A DNA stretch of 53,952 nucleotides from Bacteroidota bacterium (lineage in GTDB: Bacteria > Bacteroidota > Bacteroidia > Flavobacteriales_D > Crocinitomicaceae), in the NCBI GenBank assembly GCA_016868915.1, contig VGFL01000004.1, positions 1 through 53,952 of the forward strand, written 5' to 3'. The notes below the pieces were generated by a model, which saw nothing but the letters and a program-made list of their open reading frames with translations, did not search any database and had not been told where the DNA came from. The first letter of the stretch is position 1. Every line of letters starts with the position of its first letter. This document shows, piece after piece, positions 37,104 to 44,670 of this stretch. Position numbers and translations under genes: made by a program.

Positions 37104-38105
37104 ATGATTTTAGTAACTGGAGGTACTGGTCTATTAGGTGGACACTTACTTGTGGAGCTCACAAAATCTGAGGATAAGATACGTGCAATCTATCGATCTG
37201 ATAAGCGAATCAAATCTGTTGAGAAACTTTTTCAATATTACTTGGGTGAAAACTATTCTGATAATTGGAATAAAATTGAGTGGTTTCCTGCTGATATTGT
37301 AGATATCGAAAGCGTAAAAAATGCATTTGACGCGGTAAAAATAGTTTATCATTGTGCAGGATTTGTTTCATTTTCATCCAGTGATTTCAGGGAATGTATG
37401 AAAATTAATCGCGAAGGAACGGCAAATATGGTTAATTTATGCCTTCATTTCAATATTGAAAAATTTGGGTATGTTAGTTCTGTGGCTGCTATTGGGAGTG
37501 TTGAAGGAGAATTGATAACCGAAAATTGTAAGTGGGAAAAAACTCCTACTACAGGCGGATATTCGGTCAGTAAATACAGTGCCGAAAAAGAAGTTTGGAG
37601 GGGTATTGAAGAGGGACTAAATGCCGTAATCATTAATCCATGTGTTATTTTGGGACCAGGAAATTGGGATGAAACCTCGCTTACCATTTTTAAAAACGTA
37701 CTAAAAGGAATGAAATTTTATCCAACAGGGTCAAATGCTACGGTAGATGCAAGAGATGTTGCATGTTGCTTGATAAAATTAGTAAAGAGTAAAATTTCAA
37801 ATGAACGATTTTTATGTATTGGTAGCAATCAAACTTTTCAGCAATTAATAACTGAAATTGCTCAGCAAGCTAAAGTGAATGTTCCCAGAAAGCCGATAGC
37901 AAAGAAATGGCTAATTCTAATTGCTCGAGTTATAGAACCAATCAACAGACTGATGGGTAGAAAATCTCCGCTTTCTGTTAATACGGTCAATTCAGCTTAC
38001 AGGAAGTTAGCTTATGATAATACAAAAATAACTGATGCAACCTCTCATTCTTTTTACACTTTGACAGAAACAATTGAAAATTCTTTGAACGCAGGAAAAT
38101 TATGA
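37104..38105 (+). CDS. NAD(P)-dependent epimerase/reductase, extended SDR
   Basis: A 333-residue extended short-chain dehydrogenase. The Rossmann motif is VTGGTGLLGGHLL, an acidic stretch PADIVDIESV follows, and the catalytic YSVSK (Tyr/Lys pair) lies near residue 153. It resembles dihydroflavonol-4-reductase or sterol-dehydrogenase-like SDRs rather than sugar epimerases, but the substrate is not known. The stop is about 30 bases before the carotenoid gene ATG, so it is probably the first gene of that run; a link to carotenoid chemistry is possible but unproven. Confidence 0.8.
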   Translation: MILVTGGTGLLGGHLLVELTKSEDKIRAIYRSDKRIKSVEKLFQYYLGENYSDNWNKIEWFPADIVDIESVKNAFDAVKIVYHCAGFVSFSSSDFRECMKINREGTANMVNLCLHFNIEKFGYVSSVAAIGSVEGELITENCKWEKTPTTGGYSVSKYSAEKEVWRGIEEGLNAVIINPCVILGPGNWDETSLTIFKNVLKGMKFYPTGSNATVDARDVACCLIKLVKSKISNERFLCIGSNQTFQQLITEIAQQAKVNVPRKPIAKKWLILIARVIEPINRLMGRKSPLSVNTVNSAYRKLAYDNTKITDATSHSFYTLTETIENSLNAGKL

Positions 38106-38137
38106 ACTAGTTGTTAAAATCATTGTTTTTAAAAATC

Positions 38138-38770
38138 ATGAAAGTTTCCTCCCATCCAACATTGATTATTACTATTCTTATTATTCTGTACGTGGTTGGG
38201 TTAGTTGGGATTTTATTTCCACAAACAAGAGGCGTTGTTTTACCACTTTCATCAGTTAATTTATTTCTTGGTTTTTTACTTTTATCATATTCCGAAAAGA
38301 AAAGTTTAAAATCACTCTTAATTTTCATGGCGATTGCCTTTATAATAGGCTTTTGTTCTGAATTGATTGGAGTACAAACTGGAATTTTATTTGGAAACTA
38401 TTCTTACGGGACAAACCTTGGAATTAAATTTATTGGTGTACCATTGATTATTGGCCTTAATTGGGCTGTTTTGACTGTTACTTCAGCGAGTATTACTGAA
38501 GGCTTTTCAGAAAATATTGTTTTCAGGGTGGTCATTAATTCACTTATTATGGTTCTATTTGATTTCGTTATGGAACCGGTTGCAGTGAAATTTGATTTTT
38601 GGTCCTGGCATAGCAATGAAATTCCAGTTTACAATTATGTATGTTGGTTTCTCATATCAGTAATTCTACAATTTATATATTTGACCTACTTCACTATAAA
38701 GTCGAACATTGTTTATAAAACCTTGTTTATAGTGCAATTTTTATTTTTTCTTTTTTTAAATTTATTCTAA
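38138..38770 (+). CDS. Carotenoid biosynthesis membrane protein, CruF-like (carotenoid 1,2-hydratase type)
   Basis: About 210 residues from ATG 38138; the ORF-track start is a TTG nine codons upstream. Around seven hydrophobic helices are visible, with the family marks GVQTGILFGNYSYG, NWAVLTVTS and MEPVAVKFDFWSW, matching the carotenoid-synthesis family that includes CruF. CruF hydrates the open psi end of gamma-carotene or lycopene; in marine flavobacteria this leads to saproxanthin or myxol. Function in this organism is inferred. Its TAA shares one base with the ATG of the next gene, so translation is coupled. Confidence 0.78.
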   Translation: MKVSSHPTLIITILIILYVVGLVGILFPQTRGVVLPLSSVNLFLGFLLLSYSEKKSLKSLLIFMAIAFIIGFCSELIGVQTGILFGNYSYGTNLGIKFIGVPLIIGLNWAVLTVTSASITEGFSENIVFRVVINSLIMVLFDFVMEPVAVKFDFWSWHSNEIPVYNYVCWFLISVILQFIYLTYFTIKSNIVYKTLFIVQFLFFLFLNLF

Positions 38771-39249
38771 TGTATTGGTGGGGTCCTTTAATATTGATAG
38801 TAACTTTTGTTGGAATGGAATTTATGGCCTGGGCTACACATAAATTTGTGATGCATGGCTTCATGTGGCATTTTCATTCTGATCATCATGTAGAAGAACC
38901 TGGTTTTTTTGAACGAAATGATGTTTTTTTCTTGATTTATGCTATTCCTTCGTGGCTCTGTATTATGCTAGGAATGATGTACGAAACGTACATCGCTGTA
39001 TGGATTGGTTTTGGAATTGCTGCTTATGGAATCGCATACTTTCTAGTTCATGACGTTTACATCCACCGGAGGTTTAAGTGGTTGAGAAATATAGAAAACC
39101 CGTATTTTACTGCGATTCGTAAGGCCCACAAGGTGCATCATAAACATCAAGGAAAGGAACATGGCGAGTGTTTCGGAATGTTGTTTGTGCCACCAAAATA
39201 TTACAGAGAGGCTAGAAAAGCATTTCAAAGTAAATCCACAAAAATATGA
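38770..39249 (+). CDS. crtZ: Beta-carotene hydroxylase, CrtZ-like (fatty acid hydroxylase superfamily)
   Basis: A 159-residue membrane di-iron enzyme with four histidine clusters: HKFVMHG, HSDHH, HDVYIHRR and HKVHHKH, the layout of CrtZ. It adds 3-hydroxyls to beta-rings, giving cryptoxanthin and zeaxanthin, or hydroxylates the ring of monocyclic carotenoids. It overlaps both neighbours by one to four bases, showing a coupled carotenoid unit. Hydroxylated carotenoids are those reported to serve as rhodopsin antennas. Confidence 0.88.
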   Translation: MYWWGPLILIVTFVGMEFMAWATHKFVMHGFMWHFHSDHHVEEPGFFERNDVFFLIYAIPSWLCIMLGMMYETYIAVWIGFGIAAYGIAYFLVHDVYIHRRFKWLRNIENPYFTAIRKAHKVHHKHQGKEHGECFGMLFVPPKYYREARKAFQSKSTKI

Positions 39250-39935
39250 GTCTCTATTTTTGGATAATTGTTATTTCTTTTATCGGCCCTTTTCTCTTAA
39301 GTTTTGATAAAAGGGTTGCATTTTATAAGAAATGGAGATATATTTTTCCAGCGATTCTCCCGATTGCCCTAGCTTTTATTGTTTGGGATGATTATTTCAC
39401 TGAAAATAAAATTTGGGGTTTTACACCTGAATATTTACAAGGAATTTATTTCAGGAACTTACCGCTCGAAGAAGTTTTATTCTTCTTTGTAATTCCTTAC
39501 AATTGCCTTTTTATTTACGACGTATTACAAGCCTATTTCCCAACTGTGAAATTGGTTGCTATTACCAAAATTTTTGCTGTTTATTTTGCGCTATCTGGAC
39601 TCGTTCTCACTACATGGTTTCTCGATAATTGGTATACGTCAGTTGCATGTTCAGTTTCTGCAATTCTTACAATTGGCTTGTACTTTATTTACAAGGTTAA
39701 ATGGTTTGAATGGTTTGCTTTTGCTTATTTAGTTGCGCTTATTCCTTTTCTCATTGTAAATGGCATTTTAACTGGAATGGCAACAGAAAATCCTGTTGTT
39801 TGGTATAGTGAAAATCACATTATGGGCTTGCGAATTATAACTATTCCATTTGAAGATTTGTACTATAATTACGCTTTATTTCTTCCAATTATAGCGTTGT
39901 ATGAGTTTTTCAAAAGGAAATTTGGAAAGGGTTAA
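39246..39935 (+). CDS. Lycopene cyclase, fused CrtYc-CrtYd type
   Basis: A 229-residue integral membrane protein made of two similar lycopene-cyclase-domain halves, each with three or so helices. The repeated signatures are NLPLEEVLFFFVIPYN in the first half and TIPFEDLYYNYALFLP in the second. These enzymes close the psi ends of lycopene into beta-rings. ATGA overlap joins it to crtZ. Phytoene synthase (crtB) and desaturase (crtI) are not in the window, so the upstream steps are encoded elsewhere. It converges with rsmG, and the two stop codons overlap in TTAA. Confidence 0.88.
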   Translation: MSLYFWIIVISFIGPFLLSFDKRVAFYKKWRYIFPAILPIALAFIVWDDYFTENKIWGFTPEYLQGIYFRNLPLEEVLFFFVIPYNCLFIYDVLQAYFPTVKLVAITKIFAVYFALSGLVLTTWFLDNWYTSVACSVSAILTIGLYFIYKVKWFEWFAFAYLVALIPFLIVNGILTGMATENPVVWYSENHIMGLRIITIPFEDLYYNYALFLPIIALYEFFKRKFGKG

Positions 39936-40558
39936 CGCACGTAAATCATTTTTTTAGTTTCAAAAAACTCTTCCTGAAACCAATCTGAAATATCATAGGT
40001 TCGGATGTACTTTTTGACTTTGGTTAGTTCATTAGATAAATCTCCGCCTTTCAGACAAATCCATCCATTTGGTAAATCGTTAAAATTTTCTCCACTCAAC
40101 TTGTCTTTCGTCCAAAAAAGTAAGTCAGAAAGTGGTGCAACGGCTCTTGAAACGATAAAGTCAAAACGTCCAGGAATTTTTTCAACTCGTTCATGAATTC
40201 CGTTTACGTTCTTTATTTTAATGGTATTAGAAACCTCATTTACTACTTTGATTTTTTTACCGATGGAATCAACTAGTGTAAATTCAGTTTCCGGAAACAA
40301 AATGGCTAATGGAATTCCAGGGAATCCGCCTCCAGTTCCAATATCTAAAATTTTTGTTCCAGGTTTGAAATCTATTATTTTTGAGATTGCCAATGAATGA
40401 AGGACATGATGGAAGTAGAAATTTTCTTCGTCTTTTCGTGAGATAACATTAATCTGAGCATTCCAATCTTTATAAATACCATACAGCGAGTTAAACTGAT
40501 TAATTTGTTGGGGAGAAAGAGTTGGAAAATAGTGTTTAACACTGTCAAATTTGATCAT
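39932..40558 (-). CDS. rsmG: 16S rRNA (guanine527-N7)-methyltransferase
   Basis: A 208-residue class I methyltransferase that makes m7G527 in 16S rRNA, a site linked to streptomycin response. The SAM motif is LDIGTGGGFPGIPLAI, and FDFIVSRAVAPL is typical of RsmG. The start codon shares one base with the stop of the sigma factor gene upstream, so they are translated together. Confidence 0.93.
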   Translation of the reverse strand: MIKFDSVKHYFPTLSPQQINQFNSLYGIYKDWNAQINVISRKDEENFYFHHVLHSLAISKIIDFKPGTKILDIGTGGGFPGIPLAILFPETEFTLVDSIGKKIKVVNEVSNTIKIKNVNGIHERVEKIPGRFDFIVSRAVAPLSDLLFWTKDKLSGENFNDLPNGWICLKGGDLSNELTKVKKYIRTYDISDWFQEEFFETKKMIYVR

Positions 40559-41163
40559 TAAATGGAATCTTTGGTTTTTTCCATCATATTTGCAAGGAAG
40601 TCGCGTGCTCTGAACAATTGAGCCTTAACCGTACCGAGAGGAAGTTGAAGTTCATCTGCTATTTCTTCATAGCTCAACTCGTCAAAGTATCTTTTCTCGA
40701 CCAAAACGCGGTATCTCGGCTTAAGTTTACTAACAAGCATTCGCATGTGAATGACTTTTTGACCATAAATAACTGATTCTTCTGGGTTCATGGCTACCGC
40801 TTTAGCATCTACTTGAACTCGTTCACCGTCGTCATTTATATAGCCAGAATCCATTGATGTGATTTGAATTCTTTTCTTCCGTATAAAATCAATTGAATTG
40901 TTTGAGGCGATTTTGTAGAGCCATGTAGAAAACGCAAAACTTGGTGAATATTGATCCAAACGACTGAATGCTTTTCCAAATGCTTCAATTGTTAAGTCGT
41001 CGGCATCATCTGTATTACGAACCATTTTGAGCATCATAAAATAAATTGAATCACGATATCGATCTAATAATTCTGCATACGCAGCCTGCTTTCCCTGTCG
41101 GGCTTGTTCAACTAACTCTAAATCTTGCTTTGCACGGTCAGATAAATGCTGGTTTTCTACCAT
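40558..41163 (-). CDS. ECF-type sigma-70 family RNA polymerase sigma factor
   Basis: A 201-residue sigma factor with regions 2 and 4 only. Region 2 includes DSIYFMMLKMVRNTDDADDL and LYKIASNNSIDFIRKKR; region 4 has LSYEEIADELQLPLGTVKAQLFRAR, the helix-turn-helix for -35 recognition. No anti-sigma gene is adjacent. It overlaps the glycosyltransferase by seven bases and rsmG by one, so it seems part of a three-gene message. The regulon cannot be inferred here. Confidence 0.9.
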   Translation of the reverse strand: MVENQHLSDRAKQDLELVEQARQGKQAAYAELLDRYRDSIYFMMLKMVRNTDDADDLTIEAFGKAFSRLDQYSPSFAFSTWLYKIASNNSIDFIRKKRIQITSMDSGYINDDGERVQVDAKAVAMNPEESVIYGQKVIHMRMLVSKLKPRYRVLVEKRYFDELSYEEIADELQLPLGTVKAQLFRARDFLANMMEKTKDSI

Positions 41164-42293
41164 TTAGTATTTCTCTTTTGTTCGGTCAAATAGAACAGTA
41201 GTGGGGCTATAATCGCATAAAATAAATCCCAAATGGGTAAAGAATAGACAAAGTTTTTTTCCTTTAATTTTAAAAAACATTTGCCTTGTATCCACCATTT
41301 CATAAGTATAATTACCCCAAAAATAACACCACTAATTATCCGAAATTCGGAATAAAATTGTAAAATAACAAAGGAAATCCAAAGTAAAAGTATGGTTATG
41401 GGATATATTCCTAACAATATCTTTTTGATAACCTTATATTTATTAGAGGTCGAATAGTGACGTGATTTTTGCCGAACCCAACGACTCCAATTCGGAACAG
41501 CCGGCGATAGGCAAAAAGTGTCTGGATCAATATTTATTGTATAATTGGATTTTTGAGCGGCCTCTTGAATAAATAAATCGTCGTCACCAGAAGGTAAGGA
41601 ATAATGCGATTTGAAACCACTTACTGAATTAAAAACTGATTTTGTATAACCTAAATTTCTTCCTACGCCCATGTAGGGGAGTTTCGCCAATGCCATAGAG
41701 ATATAATTAACACCAATCCATGCTGCGTCAAATCGAATAATCTTGTTAAGAATCCCCTTATTTTTCGTAAAAGGGCCGTAGCCAATTACGATTTGTTTTT
41801 TAGAATTGAATGAGCTCGCCATTTTTTTTAACCACACAGCACTTGCAGGTTTACAATCGGCATCTGTTAAAATAAAGTGCTCATATTTTGCTCCTTTGAT
41901 TGCCATAGTGATTGGAAACTTTTTACCCGCACGAAGGTGTTTATTTTTGGGAATATCAATTACTTTAAGATTTGAATATTCTTTCTGAAAAGCGATGAGG
42001 AGCCAATTACTGTCGTCAACAGATTGATGATTTACCACAATAACTTCAAATTCAGGATAATCTTGATTTAAGATTGAAGGAAGATTTTCATACAAATTGT
42101 CTGATTCGTTTCGTGCAGCAATTATAATGCTCACGGGGAATAATGTCGTTTCGTTTAATTCTTTTTTTTTGTAAAAAGACATTCGGGCAAAGATGAAAAA
42201 AAGATAAAGAAATTGGATAAATGTCGCTAAACACATTCCTGTAAAGCAATACGTGGTAAAATTGAATTGGAATGTGGGTATAATTTCAAGCAT
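41157..42293 (-). CDS. Membrane glycosyltransferase, family 2
   Basis: A 378-residue GT-A enzyme. One N-terminal transmembrane helix precedes the catalytic domain with AARNESDNLYENLPSIL, a DADCKP metal-binding motif and a QKSRHYST segment equivalent to the QxxRW motif; three helices follow at the C-terminus. It probably transfers a sugar to a lipid-linked or polysaccharide acceptor at the inner membrane. Substrates are unknown. It is the first gene of the GT-sigma-rsmG run. Confidence 0.85.
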   Translation of the reverse strand: MLEIIPTFQFNFTTYCFTGMCLATFIQFLYLFFIFARMSFYKKKELNETTLFPVSIIIAARNESDNLYENLPSILNQDYPEFEVIVVNHQSVDDSNWLLIAFQKEYSNLKVIDIPKNKHLRAGKKFPITMAIKGAKYEHFILTDADCKPASAVWLKKMASSFNSKKQIVIGYGPFTKNKGILNKIIRFDAAWIGVNYISMALAKLPYMGVGRNLGYTKSVFNSVSGFKSHYSLPSGDDDLFIQEAAQKSNYTINIDPDTFCLSPAVPNWSRWVRQKSRHYSTSNKYKVIKKILLGIYPITILLLWISFVILQFYSEFRIISGVIFGVIILMKWWIQGKCFLKLKEKNFVYSLPIWDLFYAIIAPLLFYLTEQKRNTKW

Positions 42294-42337
42294 AAGTTAT
42301 AGAAGGCACAAATTTCGGGTTCATAGTTAAATAGATG

Positions 42338-42345
42338 TATCTTTG
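42338..42345 (+). promoter_or_regulatory. tgt promoter -7 box
   Basis: TATCTTTG is an exact match to TAnnTTTG, 23 bases before the tgt ATG. The upstream AATTTCGG stretch is a plausible but imperfect -33 region. Confidence 0.55.
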
Positions 42346-42368
42346 TCAAGGTTATTTTTCAACATTTT

Positions 42369-43499
42369 ATGCACTTTGAGGTAATTCATTCAGATTCATC
42401 AAGTAGCGCAAGAGCAGGGATTGTGCATACCGATCACGGAGCTATTGAGACACCCATTTTCATGCCTGTCGGCACACAAGGCACAGTTAAAGGTGTTCAT
42501 CAACAAGAATTACGTGAGGATGTTCAAGCACAAATCATTTTAGGAAATACGTATCATTTGTATCTTCGCCCTGGTCTGGATATTTTGGAGGCAGCAGGAG
42601 GATTGCATTCATTTATGGGGTGGGAAAGACCGATTCTCACAGACAGTGGTGGATATCAAGTATATTCTTTATCAGGTGCGAGGAAAATTACCGAGGAAGG
42701 TGTCCGTTTTCAATCCCATTTAGATGGTAGTTATCATTTCTTGAGCCCTGAAAAGGCCATGGAAATTCAACGAGGTATTGGAGCTGATATTGTAATGGCA
42801 TTTGATGAATGCACTCCTTTCCCCTGCGATTATACATACGCGAGTAAATCAATGCAAATGACACACAGATGGTTAAAACGTTGCGTTGACTACATAAATT
42901 CAACTGAATCAAAATATAGCCATAGACAAGTTATGTTCCCCATTGTTCAGGGTAGTATTTATAAGGATTTGCGAATACAATCTGCGAATGAAATTGCTTT
43001 ATTTGAAGCAGAGGGAAATGCAATTGGCGGTTTATCGGTTGGAGAGCCTGAGGAATGCTTGTATGAAATGACTGATCTAGTATGCTCAATCTTACCTAAG
43101 GAAAAACCACGATATTTGATGGGAGTGGGAACTCCTTCGAATATTCTAGAATGCATAAGTTTGGGAATTGATATGTTTGACTGTGTTATGCCAAGTCGAA
43201 ATGCACGACACGGGTTACTATATACGTGGGATGGTACAATAAATATTAAAAATGAAAAATGGGAGAAAGATTTTTCTCCCATTGATGATAAAAGTTCACT
43301 TTGGTCTGATCAAGTCTACACAAAAGCGTATCTTCGACATTTGATAAAAACACAGGAATATTTGGGTGTACAAGTTGCAACTTTACATAACTTAACATTC
43401 TATTTACAGTTAGTAAGGGAAGCGAGAGAAAAAATTATTTCAGGTGATTTCGTCTCATGGAAAAATAAAATGATTCCAATTTTAAAACAGCGTTTATAG
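42369..43499 (+). CDS. tgt: tRNA-guanine(34) transglycosylase, zinc ligands apparently lost
   Basis: A 376-residue TGT, which exchanges guanine 34 for preQ1 on the way to queuosine. Catalytic and binding motifs are intact: LTDSGGYQV, FDECTPFPC, GGLSVGEP and MFDCVMPSRNARHGLL. The region where most bacterial enzymes have CxCxxC plus a following His reads DKSSLWSDQVYTKAYLRHL, without any cysteine. I believe flavobacterial relatives show the same change, so it may be a lineage feature. queG, acting later in the same pathway, is also in this window. Confidence 0.93.
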   Translation: MHFEVIHSDSSSSARAGIVHTDHGAIETPIFMPVGTQGTVKGVHQQELREDVQAQIILGNTYHLYLRPGLDILEAAGGLHSFMGWERPILTDSGGYQVYSLSGARKITEEGVRFQSHLDGSYHFLSPEKAMEIQRGIGADIVMAFDECTPFPCDYTYASKSMQMTHRWLKRCVDYINSTESKYSHRQVMFPIVQGSIYKDLRIQSANEIALFEAEGNAIGGLSVGEPEECLYEMTDLVCSILPKEKPRYLMGVGTPSNILECISLGIDMFDCVMPSRNARHGLLYTWDGTINIKNEKWEKDFSPIDDKSSLWSDQVYTKAYLRHLIKTQEYLGVQVATLHNLTFYLQLVREAREKIISGDFVSWKNKMIPILKQRL

Positions 43500-43503
43500 G
43501 ACT

Positions 43504-44580
43504 ATGCTGAAAATTATAGATAAATATATAATTGGTAAATTCCTTGGAACATTCTTTTTTATGCTTGGCATAATAATGTTTTTTGCTGTTGTTTTTGATG
43601 TATCCGAGAAATTAAGCGAATTTATTGACAATGAGGCACCGTTTAGTGAGATTGTATTCAAATACTATGTGAACTTCGTTTTGTTCTATGGAAATATGTT
43701 CTCTTCAATGATTATATTTATTTCCGTTATTTGGTTTACTGCAAAGATGGCTCAGGAAACTGAGATTATTCCTATTTGGTTTAGTGGTCGGCCTATTACG
43801 CGGTTCATTCGTCCTTACATCGTTGGAGCAACTATTTTAATGATTTTATCTTTGATTCTAAATCATTTTATAATTCCAAGAGCCAATAAAGTCCGTCTTG
43901 ATTTTGAAGAAAAATATTATCGGGACAGAATGCATGTTGAAGAATATCACGCTGAATTTCCGAACAATGAGGTTGTTTATTTTTCTAGTTATGGGGGTGA
44001 GGATAATCTAATAAATGATTTTGTAGTTGAAAAATGGGGGAAAGATAAAAAGATTACAAATTTTTTGAAAGCAAGAACGGCCTCAAATGTGAAAGGAACT
44101 AATCGTTGGATTTTAACTGATTATTATGAAAGAAGGGTCGGATATCCCAATGATGAGTTGATTGAAAAACAAAAAAAAGATACGATTTTTCAATTTACGA
44201 TTGAGGATATGGCACAGCGAGATAATATTGCTGAGGCTATGACATTCTCTCAATTGACGAGACATATTGATCGTGAAAGTAAAAAGGGGTCATCTAAAAT
44301 TCCTTTTTTTGAAATTGAATTGCATCAAAGAACGTCATATCCATTTGCTGCCTATATTCTTACTATAATTGGAGTTGCGGTATCTTCTCAAAAAAAACGC
44401 GGTGGTATCGGGATTAACATTGCAATTGGATTAGGTATTGTTTTTATTTACATTTTTGTTATGAAAGTTGCAACTGTTGCATCGATAAAAGTTGGTTTTC
44501 CTGCAGTAATAGCTGTTTGGATTCCTAATTTTATCTTTACATTTGTTGCATTAGCGGTATATCGCTTTTCTCAGAAATAG
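43504..44580 (+). CDS. LptF/LptG-family lipopolysaccharide export permease
   Basis: A 358-residue inner-membrane protein with six transmembrane helices, three at each end, and a periplasmic beta-jellyroll between them, the layout of LptF/LptG (YjgP/YjgQ). It starts four bases after the tgt stop. With LptB it extracts LPS from the inner membrane. The start ILKIIDKYIIGKFLGTFFFML-like pattern and the C-terminal GGIGINIAIGLGIVFIYIF are characteristic. Which of LptF or LptG it is cannot be settled from sequence alone; LptG is my guess. Confidence 0.88.
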   Translation: MLKIIDKYIIGKFLGTFFFMLGIIMFFAVVFDVSEKLSEFIDNEAPFSEIVFKYYVNFVLFYGNMFSSMIIFISVIWFTAKMAQETEIIPIWFSGRPITRFIRPYIVGATILMILSLILNHFIIPRANKVRLDFEEKYYRDRMHVEEYHAEFPNNEVVYFSSYGGEDNLINDFVVEKWGKDKKITNFLKARTASNVKGTNRWILTDYYERRVGYPNDELIEKQKKDTIFQFTIEDMAQRDNIAEAMTFSQLTRHIDRESKKGSSKIPFFEIELHQRTSYPFAAYILTIIGVAVSSQKKRGGIGINIAIGLGIVFIYIFVMKVATVASIKVGFPAVIAVWIPNFIFTFVALAVYRFSQK

Positions 44581-44588
44581 AGAAATTA

Positions 44589-44620
44589 TTTGAACAACGA
44601 AAGACAGTTAGCTATCTTTT
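44589..44620 (+). promoter_or_regulatory. Promoter of the TonB-dependent receptor gene
   Basis: TTTG (44589-44592) and TATCTTTT (44613-44620) are 20 bases apart, a good fit to the Bacteroidota consensus with the last base changed. The receptor ATG is 50 bases downstream. Confidence 0.55.
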
Positions 44621-44670
44621 CTGTTGTCTTTAAATTTTGAACAACTGCAATTTGTAACTGTTTATGGAAT

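Noticed and set aside
44581-44640. Inverted repeat GACAG...CTGTT before the TonB receptor gene
   Set aside because: Only four of five bases pair and the spacer holds the promoter; no operator can be supported.
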